Shown: positions 34,877-44,445, counted from the stretch's first letter. The stretch: 64,000 bases of DNA from Caballeronia ptereochthonis (GCF_001545075.1 NZ_FCOB02000012.1:124001-188000); one strand, 5' to 3'. Notes: generated by a model from the sequence alone, not told the origin. Made by a program: numbers and translations.

Positions 34877-36553
34877 ATGCAAGACCCGCATTTCGATCCG
34901 CACGCCGCGACATCGGCGTATGCATACCCATTGCTCATCAAGCAACTGCTGCACACGCCGCTCGCGCAGGCACCGGATCAGGAGATCGTCTATCGCGGCG
35001 AGCTGCGTCATTCGTATCGGATGCTCGCCGAGCGTGTCGCGCGGCTCGCAAACGGGCTGGGCGGACTCGGCGCGAAGCACGGCACCACGGTCGCGATGAT
35101 GGACTGGGACAGCCATCGCTACCTCGAATGCTACTTCGCCGTGCCGATGATGGGCGCGGTGCTGCAATCGGTGAACGTGCGACTTTCCCAGGACGAGATT
35201 CTCTACACGCTCAATCATGCTGGCGCGGAGATCCTCATCGTGCATGCGGACTTTCTGCCCGTCGTCGATGCGATCAGGGAGCGGCTCGAGACCGTCCGCA
35301 CCTTCATCTGGATCGACGAGCGAGACCGCGTGATCCCCGAGCACGGCATCGCGTTCGCGCACGAATATGAAGCGATGCTCGCGGCGGCCGCCCCCGTGCG
35401 GGAGTTCCCCGACTTCGACGAGCACACGCGCGCCACGACGTTCTACACGACCGGCACGACAGGCCGGCCGAAGGGCGTGTACTTCTCGCATCGCCAGCTC
35501 GTGCTGCATACGATCGCGGGCATGGCGGCGCTGGCGAGTCCGGCGAGCGGTCAGCGCTTTCATCGCGGCGATGTCTATATGCCGCTCACGCCGATGTTCC
35601 ATGTGCACGCGTGGGGCATGCCGTACATCGCGACGATGCTCGGCGTGAAGCAGGTCTATCCGGGTCGATACGTTCCGCGGAACATCGTGCGTCTGATCGA
35701 GGAAGAAGGCGTGACCTTCTCGCACTGCGTCGGCACAATTCTGCACATGCTGCTGACTTGCCCCGATGCCGAAGCCGTCGATCTGCGGCGCTGGAAGGTC
35801 GTGATCGGCGGCGGCGCGCTGACAGAAGGGCTCGCGCGCAGTGCGCTTCGGCGCGGCATCGATGTGTTCTCGGGCTATGGCATGTCGGAAAGCGGCCCGC
35901 TGCTGAGCTTGGCGCAACTGCCGCCCGACGCCCACGCGCTCGATCCCGACGAGCAGGTGCGCCTGCGCTGCATGACCGGGCGTGCGGTTCCGCTCGTCGA
36001 TCTTCGCGTCGTGCACGATGGAATGCGCGAAGCGCCGCGCGATGGCCGCACGTGCGGCGAGATCGTCGTGCGCGCGCCGTGGCTCACGCAGGGCTATCTG
36101 AAGAATCGGGATGCGTCCGCGGCATTGTGGGAGGACGGAGCGCTGCATACTCAGGACATCGGACATGTCGATACATCGGGCTATCTGTGCATCACCGACC
36201 GCGCGAAGGACGTAATCAAGTCGGGCGGCGAGTGGGTGTCGTCGCTGGAAATCGAGAGCTTCATTTCGCAGCTTCCGGGCGTGGCCGAGGTCGCGGTGAT
36301 CGGCGTATCGGACCAGAAATGGGGCGAGCGGCCACTCGCGCTCGTCGTAAAAGAGGCCGAATGCGCGACGCCCGTCACGGAGGAAGTGATCGTGCGGTAT
36401 CTGCGCGGCGTCGCGGAAACAGGGCGTATCTCGCGGTATGCCGTGCCGCGTGACGTGCGCTTCGTCGACGCAATCAGCAAGACGAGTGTCGGCAAGATCG
36501 ACAAGAAGCTGCTCAGGACACGCTTCGCCGATCCTCGCGCCGACGGCGTCTGA
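34877..36553 (+). CDS. AMP-dependent acyl-CoA synthetase (medium/long-chain type)
   Basis: An ANL enzyme of 558 residues. Motifs: FYTTGTTGRPKGVYFSHR, the core PMFHVHAWGMPY, GYGMSESGP, GYLCITDRAKDVIKSGGEWVSS and the final lysine in SKTSVGKIDKK. The layout matches fatty-acyl-CoA synthetases of the AlkK group (about 540 residues). It activates a fatty or aromatic acid to its CoA ester. It starts 15 bp after the porin stop, so porin and ligase form a short uptake/activation operon. Confidence 0.88.
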   Translation: MQDPHFDPHAATSAYAYPLLIKQLLHTPLAQAPDQEIVYRGELRHSYRMLAERVARLANGLGGLGAKHGTTVAMMDWDSHRYLECYFAVPMMGAVLQSVNVRLSQDEILYTLNHAGAEILIVHADFLPVVDAIRERLETVRTFIWIDERDRVIPEHGIAFAHEYEAMLAAAAPVREFPDFDEHTRATTFYTTGTTGRPKGVYFSHRQLVLHTIAGMAALASPASGQRFHRGDVYMPLTPMFHVHAWGMPYIATMLGVKQVYPGRYVPRNIVRLIEEEGVTFSHCVGTILHMLLTCPDAEAVDLRRWKVVIGGGALTEGLARSALRRGIDVFSGYGMSESGPLLSLAQLPPDAHALDPDEQVRLRCMTGRAVPLVDLRVVHDGMREAPRDGRTCGEIVVRAPWLTQGYLKNRDASAALWEDGALHTQDIGHVDTSGYLCITDRAKDVIKSGGEWVSSLEIESFISQLPGVAEVAVIGVSDQKWGERPLALVVKEAECATPVTEEVIVRYLRGVAETGRISRYAVPRDVRFVDAISKTSVGKIDKKLLRTRFADPRADGV

Positions 36554-36865
36554 TTCGGTCGCGCTCGTGCGTGGCGCGGCTCCTCTGCGAAGCGGCGAGG
36601 GACATCACGCGGCGCACGCGTGCTTTTCGGCCGCGACGATCGTGGCCGGCGCCGAATCGTCGATGCAGCAACCGAAGCACTGCCGGACATTGTGCCGGAT
36701 ATCGAAACGACAACGGCCGAAAGCGACGTACGCTTCGTGAAAGCGCGCGGTGTGGTCGTGCTCGAATCGTGCTGAACGTGCATTCCGATGCTGGACTGTG
36801 CGCCTCAAAGCGCCTTTAATGTTCGTGTACTGCTCGTTGCTTTGTCCATCCATACAGGAGGCGGC
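36554..36865. other. Gap before the AspT-type carrier gene
   Basis: 312 bp without a supported gene. Short frames on both strands show no motif or ribosome-binding site. The end of the gap holds the AGGAGG ribosome-binding site of the carrier gene; no clear regulatory dyad was found. Confidence 0.5.
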
Positions 36866-38455
36866 ATGGATGCAGTCCGAACCTTCCTCGAAAATCAGCC
36901 GCTGTTCGCGCTCTTTCTGACTATCGCGCTGGGCTACCTGATCGGCGAAATCAACATCAAGGGCGTGGCGCTGGGCTCCGGCGCCGTGCTGTTCGTCGGA
37001 CTGGCGATCGGCGCGTTCGCGCCAAAGTCCTCGCCGCCGGCCTTGCTGGGCACGCTCGGCCTGCTGCTGTTTCTGTATGGCATCGGGATTCAATACGGCG
37101 CACAGTTCTTCCGGGGGCTCACCAGCCGCGAGGGCATGAGGGCGAACCTGGCCGCGTGTCTTGGCGTGATCATCGCGGGTATCGTGGCGTGCGGCTTCAT
37201 TCGCTTCGGCATCAGGCTCGCCGACGCGCTCGGCATGTTTGCCGGCAGCGGCACCAGCACGGCGAGCCTGCAGGTCGCCATCGTGTCGATGAAGAACAAC
37301 GATGCCGCCGTGGCCTATAGCGTTGCGTATCCGTTCGGCGTCGCGGGACCGATTCTGTTTCTCTACGCACTGAACGTCGCACTGAAGGTAAAGATCCAGA
37401 AACCGCCGGCAAAGATACTCGAAACCGCGGAGATCGCGCTGCGCAATGCGAATCTCTTCGGTCTCAGTCTGTCGGAGCTCAGGAGCCGCCTGCCTTCCGG
37501 CGTCGCGATTGCGGCGGTGCGGCGCGCGCATCACAATCAGTTGGCCATCGACGAGTTCACGCTGCGTTCCGACGACGTGCTGCTCGCCACCGCCACCGAT
37601 CGACGCCTGCTCGACGAAGCCACGGCCGTCTGCGGCGAGTTGCAGCCGGGCCGCATGGCGAGCCATCGCGAAGACCTGGACTACATGCGCGTGTTCGCAT
37701 CCAATCCGTCGGTCGTCGGCATGGCGATCGGCGACATCCGCTTTCCTGACGGCGTGAACTGCGCGATCGCACACGTGCGCCGCGGCGACGCCGATCTGCT
37801 TTCGACGCCCGATCTCATTCTCGAAGCGGGCGACCGCGTCGGCCTGCTCGTCAATCGCGCGCATCAGGCGACGATCCGCGCGTTCTTCGGCGATTCGATC
37901 AAGGGAACGGCCGATCTCAGTTTCATCTGCCTCGGCATCGGCGCGGCGGCGGGCCTGCTGGTCGGCGCGATTCCGCTGCCCGTGCCCGGTCTCGGCACGT
38001 TCAGCCTGGGGCTCGCCGCGCTGCTGCTGGTCGCGCTCTGCCTTGGCAAGGCGCGCCGCAACGGTCCATTCGTGTGGGTGATGCCGTTGTCGGCGAATCT
38101 CGTCCTGCGCAATCTCGGGCTCACGATCTTCCTTGCGCAAGTGGGCATTTCATGCGGACCGAAGTTCGTCGCGACCGTGGGCACGGCCGGGCCGTTGCTG
38201 CTGCTCTACGGCGCGATCACGCTGCTGGTTCTCGTGGGCGTCACCGCCGTATGCTGCCTGTGGCTCTTCAAGCTGCCCTTCGATACATCGGTGGGCGTGA
38301 TCTGCGGTGCGACCGGCAATCCGGCGATTCTCGCGTTCGCCAATCGAATTGCGCCGACGGATCAGCCCGACATCATGTACGCGATGATTTTTCCGTCGAT
38401 GACCATCGTCAAGGTGCTTTTCGTGCAGATCGCCATATCGATCGCAGCCGGCTAG
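36866..38455 (+). CDS. AspT/YidE/YbjL-family membrane transporter
   Basis: A protein of 529 residues with two membrane blocks (about 5-180 and 365-529) around a cytoplasmic region containing two TrkA-C (RCK-C)-like segments (about 190-350). The duplicated family motifs are GSGTSTASLQVAI and GATGNPAILAFAN. AspT exchanges aspartate for alanine, which generates proton motive force when coupled to decarboxylation; YidE/YbjL relatives are uncharacterised. AGGAGG sits 6 bp before the ATG at 36866. The D-lactate dehydrogenase gene follows after 57 bp, so an organic-acid or amino-acid exchange during fermentation is plausible (inference). Confidence 0.85.
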   Translation: MDAVRTFLENQPLFALFLTIALGYLIGEINIKGVALGSGAVLFVGLAIGAFAPKSSPPALLGTLGLLLFLYGIGIQYGAQFFRGLTSREGMRANLAACLGVIIAGIVACGFIRFGIRLADALGMFAGSGTSTASLQVAIVSMKNNDAAVAYSVAYPFGVAGPILFLYALNVALKVKIQKPPAKILETAEIALRNANLFGLSLSELRSRLPSGVAIAAVRRAHHNQLAIDEFTLRSDDVLLATATDRRLLDEATAVCGELQPGRMASHREDLDYMRVFASNPSVVGMAIGDIRFPDGVNCAIAHVRRGDADLLSTPDLILEAGDRVGLLVNRAHQATIRAFFGDSIKGTADLSFICLGIGAAAGLLVGAIPLPVPGLGTFSLGLAALLLVALCLGKARRNGPFVWVMPLSANLVLRNLGLTIFLAQVGISCGPKFVATVGTAGPLLLLYGAITLLVLVGVTAVCCLWLFKLPFDTSVGVICGATGNPAILAFANRIAPTDQPDIMYAMIFPSMTIVKVLFVQIAISIAAG

Positions 38456-38512
38456 GCGCCGCCGCACCGCGCCCGGTCGAAAGTCGAGTTCCGGATCGAG
38501 GAGGAGCGCAAC

Positions 38513-39508
38513 ATGGAAGTGGCGATATTCAGCTCGACGCCTTACGAGCGCCAGTATCTCGACGAGGCGAACAGGAGCGCGCATCACAAGCTCAGGTATT
38601 TCGACGTGCCGCTGGATATGGACACGGTCGGTCTCGCCGCGAACTACGGCGCCGTCTGCATCTTCGTCAATGACAACGCGAACGCCGACGTGCTGGAAGC
38701 GCTGCACAAAGGCGGCACTGGCGTGCTCGCGCTGCGTTGCACGGGCTTCAACAACGTGGATCTGAAGGCCGCTGGGGAGCTCGGCATGAAGGTGGTGCGC
38801 GTCGTCACGTATTCGCCGAACTCGGTGGCGGAACATGCGGTCGCGCTCCTGCTCGCGATCAATCGCAAGGTGCATCGCGCCTACAACCGCACGCGCGACT
38901 CGAATTTCTCGCTCGACGGCCTGACGGGCTTCGATCTGTGCGGCAAGACGGTCGCGGTGGTCGGCACCGGCAAGATCGGCTGCGTGTTCGCGAAGATCAT
39001 GCTCGGCTTCGGCTGCAGGGTGATCGGCTACGATCCCTATCCGTCAGCGGAATTCGAGGCGCTTGGCGGGCGCTACGCGACGCCGGGCGAGATCGGCGAG
39101 AAAGCCGACATCATTTCGCTGCATTGCCCGTTGACGCCGGCGACGCACCACATCATCAATTCGGAGACGCTCAAGCGCGCGAAGCCCGGCGCGCTGCTCA
39201 TCAACACGAGCCGCGGCGCGCTGGTCGATACCGAGGCCGTCATCGAAGCCCTGAAGAGCGGTCAACTGGGCGGCCTTGGGATCGATGTCTATGAACAGGA
39301 GGCAAATATCTTTTTCCGGGATCTGTCCAGTGAAATCATCACGGACGATGTCATTCAGCGTCTCGTCTCGTTTCCCAACGTGATCGTGACGGGGCATCAG
39401 GCGTATCTGACGCGCGAAGCGTTGACGACCATCTGCGAGACCACGCTGAACAGCATCACGGCCTTCGAGAAGAATCAGCCTCTGGAGAACGAGGTGAAGG
39501 CCGCGTAG
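38513..39508 (+). CDS. ldhA: D-lactate dehydrogenase, fermentative type
   Basis: A D-2-hydroxyacid dehydrogenase of 331 residues reducing pyruvate to D-lactate with NADH. The Rossmann motif is VVGTGKIG (149-156). Active-site Arg234 lies in NTSRGALVD, the glutamate in DVYEQEANIFF and His295 in VTGHQAYLT. Length and spacing match E. coli LdhA (329 residues). It is the core enzyme for redox balance in the low-oxygen group that follows. Confidence 0.92.
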   Translation: MEVAIFSSTPYERQYLDEANRSAHHKLRYFDVPLDMDTVGLAANYGAVCIFVNDNANADVLEALHKGGTGVLALRCTGFNNVDLKAAGELGMKVVRVVTYSPNSVAEHAVALLLAINRKVHRAYNRTRDSNFSLDGLTGFDLCGKTVAVVGTGKIGCVFAKIMLGFGCRVIGYDPYPSAEFEALGGRYATPGEIGEKADIISLHCPLTPATHHIINSETLKRAKPGALLINTSRGALVDTEAVIEALKSGQLGGLGIDVYEQEANIFFRDLSSEIITDDVIQRLVSFPNVIVTGHQAYLTREALTTICETTLNSITAFEKNQPLENEVKAA

Positions 39509-39518
39509 GGGCGCTCAC

Positions 39519-40196
39519 ATGCTTGCGGAAACGTCGCCGGAGGAGCCCGATTGCACGCGAGAGCCGGTGCTCGATACCGTCGATCGCGTGTCGGAGCTCT
39601 GCTTCGGCTTGTTCATGGCGTTGACGTTCGTCGGTACGGTATCGGCCGCGACGAGTGGGGAAGATGCGGGACGCAAGATGCTCTACACGGCGCTCGGCTG
39701 CAATCTCGCCTGGGGTCTCGCCGATGCGGTCATGTACCTCGTGCGCACCATCGCGAACCGCTCGCGCAGGCATGCGCTCGCGCTCGCCATCCAGCGCGAG
39801 CGCGATCATGCGGCGGGCGTGCGCGCGCTGCGCAGGAGATTGCCTGGCTCGCTCGACGCGTTCGTCTCGGACGCCGATCTCGAAGCGATACGCCAGCGCA
39901 TCGCCGCAAGCGAAAGTCTTCCGAAGCGCGCGCGCTTCATGCGCGATGACTTTCTCGCGGCGATGGGGATCTTCGTCATCATCGTGCTTTCCACTTTTCC
40001 GGTTGCCGTGCCGTTCGTCATTTTCCGGCACGTTCCGACGGCGCTGCTGGTTTCGCGCGTACTCACGCTCGCGATGTTGTTCTTTTGCGGCTTTGCCCTT
40101 GGCCGCCATGCGGGTTGGAGAGGCTGGAAAGCGGGGCTTTCGATGATGACCCTGGGCGTCCTTCTGACAATGGCAATCATCGCCTTAGGTGGCTAA
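39519..40196 (+). CDS. VIT1/CCC1-like integral membrane protein
   Basis: A protein of 225 residues with about five membrane segments: two N-terminal (SELCFGLFMALTFVGTVSA and AALGC-like 62-80) and three C-terminal (from about 148). The middle, about 80-145, is charged and helical. The arrangement resembles the VIT/CCC1 iron/manganese transporter family, but the metal-binding motifs are weak, so this is tentative. It starts 10 bp after ldhA and is probably co-transcribed with it. Confidence 0.6.
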   Translation: MLAETSPEEPDCTREPVLDTVDRVSELCFGLFMALTFVGTVSAATSGEDAGRKMLYTALGCNLAWGLADAVMYLVRTIANRSRRHALALAIQRERDHAAGVRALRRRLPGSLDAFVSDADLEAIRQRIAASESLPKRARFMRDDFLAAMGIFVIIVLSTFPVAVPFVIFRHVPTALLVSRVLTLAMLFFCGFALGRHAGWRGWKAGLSMMTLGVLLTMAIIALGG

Positions 40197-40464
40197 TACA
40201 TACCGGCGGCGCACTCGACATATCGGATCGGCGCCGTTGCAAGCTTCTTGAAATCGCTGAAGGGTTCGCATATCTTCCAGTATCCACGCTTAACGCGCGG
40301 CTCCGCTTCCAACGCGCATCCAGCCACAAATCGGCAATACGAGAATACGAAGACGCTGCTTTTGTCACGAGGTTACACCCGCGGCTTCGATGCTTTGAAC
40401 GGGTGTTTTCGCGACACTTGAAGGTTGACACGCGCGACACGGCCAACGTCGTTGGCGCGGGACG

Positions 40465-40835
40465 ATGCGTAACTTTATCGGCGCGCTTTCCGTGGCGATA
40501 GCGGCGGCGCTCTATTGGCCCGCGGACGAATCGAAAGGCGAGGAGCCGAGTCCCTTCGGTCCGCTGATCGCGGCGAGCGCGAACCATTTCAAGGATCGAA
40601 ACCCTGGCGACGCTTATCACGGTTATTACTTCAGCATCCTCACGGAGCAGGGAAGGCACGCGCCAGACGTGACGACCTTCATTGCGAACAACAAGGCGTC
40701 GTGTATCAAAAGAATCGCGGTGCGTCCGCACCGCAGCTGACGGAGTTCGATCACGACGCGTCCTGGACCCGTGTGCGCCGTGATGAGCGAGCGGGCGCAG
40801 ATCTCGTGGAAATCGCCGAAGCCTTGAACTCTTGA
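40465..40835 (+). pseudogene. Degenerate DUF2950-family gene (truncated and frameshifted)
   Basis: In one frame the text reads ALYWPADESKGEEPSPFGPL, then GDAYHGYYFSILTEQG and VTTFIANN. The next part, QGVVYQKNRGASAPQLTEFD and HDASWTRV, is in another frame, with the shift near 40690. These pieces match the C-terminal part of DUF2950 proteins in order. The N-terminal half is missing, and about 25 residues that normally lie between the YHGYYF and TFIVN motifs are gone. Intact DUF2950 proteins are exported and often precede DUF3300 or glycine-rich genes. A glycine-zipper gene follows here. Confidence 0.75.
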
Positions 40836-40863
40836 ACCGGGAAAACTCATGCAAGGAGTCGCC

Positions 40864-41337
40864 ATGAATGTGAAGAGATTGCACGCGGGCTGCGCCATCG
40901 TGATTGCGGTGATGGCGCTCGATGCGATCGCGCAGAGCAAGCCGATCGCGTATCCGTCCAAAGGACAAAGTGCGCAGCAGCAGCAGAAGGACGATGGCGC
41001 GTGCTATAGCTGGGCGAAGAGCAATACGGGCATCGACCCCGCCACGGCGTCGGCCGCGCCGCCTCCGCAAGGCGGACCGGCAGTCGGCGGTGGCGAGCGC
41101 GTGGGTGGTGCTGCGCGTGGCGCGGCGGGCGGCGCGGTGATCGGCGCGATCGCCGGCGATGCGGGCAAGGGCGCGGCGATCGGCGCGACCGCCGGCACGA
41201 TGGCGGGCGGCATGCGCGCGCGGCAGAACAAGCGGGCGCAGGAAGCCAATGCGCAGGCGCAGAGCCAGGGCGCGATGTCCACATACTACCGTGCGTGGGC
41301 GGCGTGCATGCAGGGGCGCGGCTACTCGATCCAGTAG
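40864..41337 (+). CDS. Exported glycine-zipper protein
   Basis: A protein of 157 residues with a signal peptide (about 1-25, ending DAIAQS) and a glycine-zipper stretch at about 80-120 (VGGAARGAAGGAVIGAIAG, then GKGAAIGATAG), a motif that packs as membrane-associated helices. Two cysteines flank it (DGACYSW and AACMQGRGY). Similar small periplasmic or outer-membrane-associated proteins are common in proteobacteria, without a defined role. The ATG at 40864 has AAGGAG 6 bp upstream; an ATG at 40849 is less likely. Confidence 0.82.
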   Translation: MNVKRLHAGCAIVIAVMALDAIAQSKPIAYPSKGQSAQQQQKDDGACYSWAKSNTGIDPATASAAPPPQGGPAVGGGERVGGAARGAAGGAVIGAIAGDAGKGAAIGATAGTMAGGMRARQNKRAQEANAQAQSQGAMSTYYRAWAACMQGRGYSIQ

Positions 41338-41378
41338 CGTCCGGGCCGCGTACGGCCCTTTTCGAAACGCGCACGACG

Positions 41379-41504
41379 ATGAACCGTGTGAGCCTCGCCG
41401 TCCTGTCTTGTCTTGCGATTTCGGCGAGCGCGCTGTCCGCCGTGCGCGAAACCGACGTGGGCGCCATACGGAAGCATTTGCGATCTCCGTGGAACCCGCC
41501 ATGA
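41379..41504 (+). CDS. Possible small exported peptide
   Basis: A frame of 41 codons starting MNRVSLAVLSCLAISASALS, which looks like a signal peptide, followed by about 20 polar residues. There is no clear Shine-Dalgarno site. It could be the truncated 5' end of a lost gene between the glycine-zipper and BamE-like genes. Confidence 0.25.
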   Translation: MNRVSLAVLSCLAISASALSAVRETDVGAIRKHLRSPWNPP

Positions 41505-41547
41505 CGAACTAGCTGCGGCGCGGTTCCGCGCAGCGTGGAGGAGACCA

Positions 41548-42060
41548 ATGAAAATGCGCCTGAGATTCGCGTTGACGAGCGGCGCGTGTGGCCTTGCGCT
41601 CGCGCTCGCCGGGTGCGTGCAGCCGGAGCAGCGCGTCGATACCGGCATGAGTCAGCAGGCGATCGTCGCGAAGCTCGGACCGCCGAAGGAGACCTATGAC
41701 CTGCCCAATGGCGGCAAGCGTCTCATGTGGCCGACGCAACCGATGGGATCGACGACCATCGCGGTCGATCTCGATGCATCGGGCAAGGTCGTCGACTCGC
41801 GGCAGGTGCTGCAGGAAAACGAGTTCTATCGCGCCGAAGTGAACAAATGGACGCGAAATGACGTGATGGTCGCGTTCGGCCGTCCGTTCGAGACGGCGTA
41901 TTTCAAGCGGATGAATCGCGAAGTGTGGTCGTATCGATACACGGAGAACAACATCGACCATCTGATATTCAACTTCTATTTCGACGCCCAGGGGGTTCTC
42001 AGGCAAACGCAGAAGCAGCCGGATCCGAAATTCGATCCCAGCCAGCGCAACAGGTTTTGA
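41548..42060 (+). CDS. BamE-like (SmpA/OmlA) outer-membrane lipoprotein
   Basis: A lipoprotein of 170 residues with lipobox ALAGC (Cys23) and two repeats of the BamE fold (MSQQAIVAKLGPPKETYDLP and WTRNDVMVAFGRPFETAYF), so it is longer than BamE itself (about 113). BamE stabilises the outer-membrane assembly machine. This two-domain relative probably has a separate envelope role. The ATG at 41548 follows GGAGGAGACC. It is convergent with the decayed barrel gene. Confidence 0.85.
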   Translation: MKMRLRFALTSGACGLALALAGCVQPEQRVDTGMSQQAIVAKLGPPKETYDLPNGGKRLMWPTQPMGSTTIAVDLDASGKVVDSRQVLQENEFYRAEVNKWTRNDVMVAFGRPFETAYFKRMNREVWSYRYTENNIDHLIFNFYFDAQGVLRQTQKQPDPKFDPSQRNRF

Positions 42061-42087
42061 TGGGAGACGCGATGAGCGACTCGCGAG

Positions 42088-42897
42088 CTAGAAGCTGACG
42101 GCCAAGCCGAACGACACCCCATGCACGTTGTGGCCGAACACGTAGCGCACCATCGCGCGGGTGCGCGTGATGATGACCGGATACTTGCTGCTGTCGGGTT
42201 CGAGCCCCACGCCGAGGGATGTCAGGTCGTTGAACCCGAGCGCGCCGGCGCTGTCGCCGAAGTAATGCGAGTAGGCTCGTTTCGAGCACGTAGCGCACCA
42301 GCCTGTCGAGCGCGGAGAGACCCGTGGGCGCACGCCGGCGCGCCCACAGGCTGAACTGCTGCGCGGACGCCGAGCCTTGCACGGCGTCCGACGATCCGCC
42401 GAAGCTGCGCAGATAGATGTCCGTTGCGCGAAGTTCGACGTCGATTTCATAGTGTTCGCGATAGTGCTCCAGATCGAGCATCAGCGAGCCGCCGATGCAA
42501 ACGCATTGAGCGCGCCGTCTTCGAGGAATTGCAGATTGGCGTCCGCCGCGTGATTGAACACCGATTGCGCGATGCGCAGATCGGTCGCGACGCGGCCGAT
42601 CATGCCGTTGATGATCGGCCTGAAGCGCAGCTCGTCGGTGATCGGAAAGTCCCAGCCGACTCCGATCGTCGTACTGAAGGTGTTCCATTTCGTCGGCACC
42701 GGGCGTTCCTGATTGCCGTCGGTCGCGATGAAGGTGGGGTCGTAGCGGCTATACGCGAGCGTGCCTTCGAGATAGAGCGGAAACGACTTGCTGATGGTGA
42801 AGCCGCCGCCGAGCTGCGTCTGGCCGAAGCCGGGATTGCCGGTCGCGCCGCTGTTGACTCGTCGCGTGCCAAGCTCGACGCGCCGACTGGCTCCCAC
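42088..42897 (-). pseudogene. Decayed outer-membrane beta-barrel protein gene (two frameshifts)
   Basis: Three consecutive frames give one barrel-like protein. The first, from 42897, has alternating strands (FTISKSFPLYLEGTLAYSRY, then IGVGWDFPITDELRFRPIIN). It breaks near 42480 and continues as LMLDLEHYREHYEIDVELRA. It breaks again near 42280 and resumes as AYSHYFGDSAGALGFNDLTS, ending VHGVSFGLAVSF, a typical barrel C-terminus. No start or signal peptide is found upstream, so the 5' end is also lost. It may belong to the solitary autotransporter-like barrel group (tentative). Sequencing errors could mimic the shifts, but not the missing 5' end. Confidence 0.7.
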
Positions 42898-42955
42898 GCC
42901 GGTCCAGGATTTCCTAAACTGAAGCTATCTCGCGCATCGTATCTGGGAGACGTCG

Positions 42956-43168
42956 ATGAGACTGAACGAGCCTCGCATGGCGATTGCTTCGATCGGCGTG
43001 TTCGTCTGGCTCGGCGGCCTCTATTTCACGATTCATGGTCTCCTGTATGACGTAAAGCCCGAATTCCGCTACGGGATGCTGGGGCTCGGCATCGGCATCG
43101 TCACCTTCGTTGTCGCGCTGAATCCTCTCGCCCAGCGCAGGTCGAAAAAGCGCGACGGACCGACCTGA
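42956..43168 (+). CDS. Small two-helix membrane protein
   Basis: A protein of 70 residues with two hydrophobic helices (AIASIGVFVWLGGLYFTIHG and GMLGLGIGIVTFVVALNPL) and a basic C-terminal tail (RRSKKR). GGGAG lies about 6 bp before the ATG, which supports expression. The family is not recognised; its position suggests an envelope or stress role. Confidence 0.65.
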   Translation: MRLNEPRMAIASIGVFVWLGGLYFTIHGLLYDVKPEFRYGMLGLGIGIVTFVVALNPLAQRRSKKRDGPT

Positions 43169-43227
43169 AGCGTGCGAGCGTGCACTACGCTATGGAAACG
43201 CCGCGGGACCATATGGAGGAATGTTCG

Positions 43228-43485
43228 ATGGGTGATCTCTGGCTAGGCAATGTCGAAGAGTCGACGACCGACGACGAAATCCGGACATTTCTCTGCAACT
43301 ACGGCTTTCCTCCCTTCGATTCGATCAGGCGCGTGTCCGGCACCGGGGCGCATCCGGCCGCGGTCGTGAGTTTCGATTCGGTCGAGCCGCACGTGCTGCG
43401 CACGTTTCAGCCGCGCGTCCACAACATGTTCTGGAAGAATCGGACGCTCGTGGTGCAGGTCATGCCCGAGCGCAACGAAACCTGA
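43228..43485 (+). CDS. Small RRM-like RNA-binding protein
   Basis: A protein of 85 residues starting MGDLWLGNVEESTTDDEIRT, which matches RNP-2-like strand 1 and helix 1 of an RRM; HPAAVVSFDSVEP and RTLVVQVMPE complete the fold. Similar single-RRM proteins occur widely in Burkholderia. The ATG at 43228 has GGAGGA 7 bp upstream; an ATG at 43213 is less likely. It probably binds RNA during stress adaptation (inference). Confidence 0.75.
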   Translation: MGDLWLGNVEESTTDDEIRTFLCNYGFPPFDSIRRVSGTGAHPAAVVSFDSVEPHVLRTFQPRVHNMFWKNRTLVVQVMPERNET

Positions 43486-43586
43486 CGGCGGTGCGACACG
43501 CCCGTGACCGCTTGCCGCGCGCATCGTCGCGACGGCGGCCTCGTCCTGGCCGCGCGGACCGCATCGGACATCGAGGGGAGACAGCG

Positions 43587-44420
43587 ATGAAGGAAGACAA
43601 GGGTGTCGACGAATCGCGCGGCGCGCGCGAAGATGTTGGCGTGCATGATCGCCTGAGCAGAAAGCAGTATGAGAAAGAGCTCGCGCGCCTGCATGTCGAA
43701 CTCGTGAAATTGCAGGAATGGGCGGTCCATGCCGGCGCGAAAATCTGCATCGTCTTCGAGGGCCGTGACGGCGCCGGCAAGGGCGGCACGATCAAGGCGA
43801 TCACCGAGCGCGTGAGCCCGCGCATCTTTCGGGTGGTCGCGCTGCCCGCGCCGACCGAGCGCGAAAAGACGCAGATGTACGTGCAGCGCTATTTGCCGCA
43901 TCTGCCCGCTGCGGGAGAGGTCACGCTATTCGACCGAAGCTGGTACAACCGCGCGGGCGTCGAGCGTGTGATGGGCTTCTGCACCGACGAGCAGGCGGCG
44001 ACCTTCCTGAAGGGCGTGCCGCTGGTGGAGCGTGCGATCATCGACTCAGGCATCATTCTGCTCAAGTACTGGCTCGAAGTCGGTCAGGAGGAACAGACGC
44101 GGCGTCTGCGCGAACGCATCCACGACCAGCGCAAGATCTGGAAGCTCTCGCCGATGGACCTGCGCTCCTATAGCCGCTGGTACGACTATTCGCGCGCGCG
44201 CGACGACATGTTCGCCGCGACCGACACCGATCACGCGCCATGGTACGTCGTGCGCTCGGACGACAAGCGGCGCGCGCGTCTGAATCTGATCAGCCACTTG
44301 CTCACGAGCATTCCATACAAGGCGGTGCCGAGGGAGAAAGTGAAGCTGCCGAAGCGGCAGAAGCCCGGCGGCTATCGCGAAAGCGACCGCCCCGTCAGAT
44401 ACGTGCCCGAGCGCTTCTAG
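43587..44420 (+). CDS. ppk2: Polyphosphate kinase 2 (PPK2)
   Basis: A protein of 277 residues that transfers phosphate between polyphosphate and nucleoside di- or monophosphates. Walker A is FEGRDGAGKGG (57-67), Walker B is TLFDRSWYNRAG (Asp116), and the lid region includes RRLRERIHDQRKIWKLSPMD. The one-domain layout matches class I PPK2. The ATG at 43587 follows GAGGGGAG. In this group it could regenerate GTP or ATP from polyphosphate when respiration is limited. Confidence 0.92.
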   Translation: MKEDKGVDESRGAREDVGVHDRLSRKQYEKELARLHVELVKLQEWAVHAGAKICIVFEGRDGAGKGGTIKAITERVSPRIFRVVALPAPTEREKTQMYVQRYLPHLPAAGEVTLFDRSWYNRAGVERVMGFCTDEQAATFLKGVPLVERAIIDSGIILLKYWLEVGQEEQTRRLRERIHDQRKIWKLSPMDLRSYSRWYDYSRARDDMFAATDTDHAPWYVVRSDDKRRARLNLISHLLTSIPYKAVPREKVKLPKRQKPGGYRESDRPVRYVPERF

Positions 44421-44445
44421 GCGCGGCATCGGGCACGGCATAACC

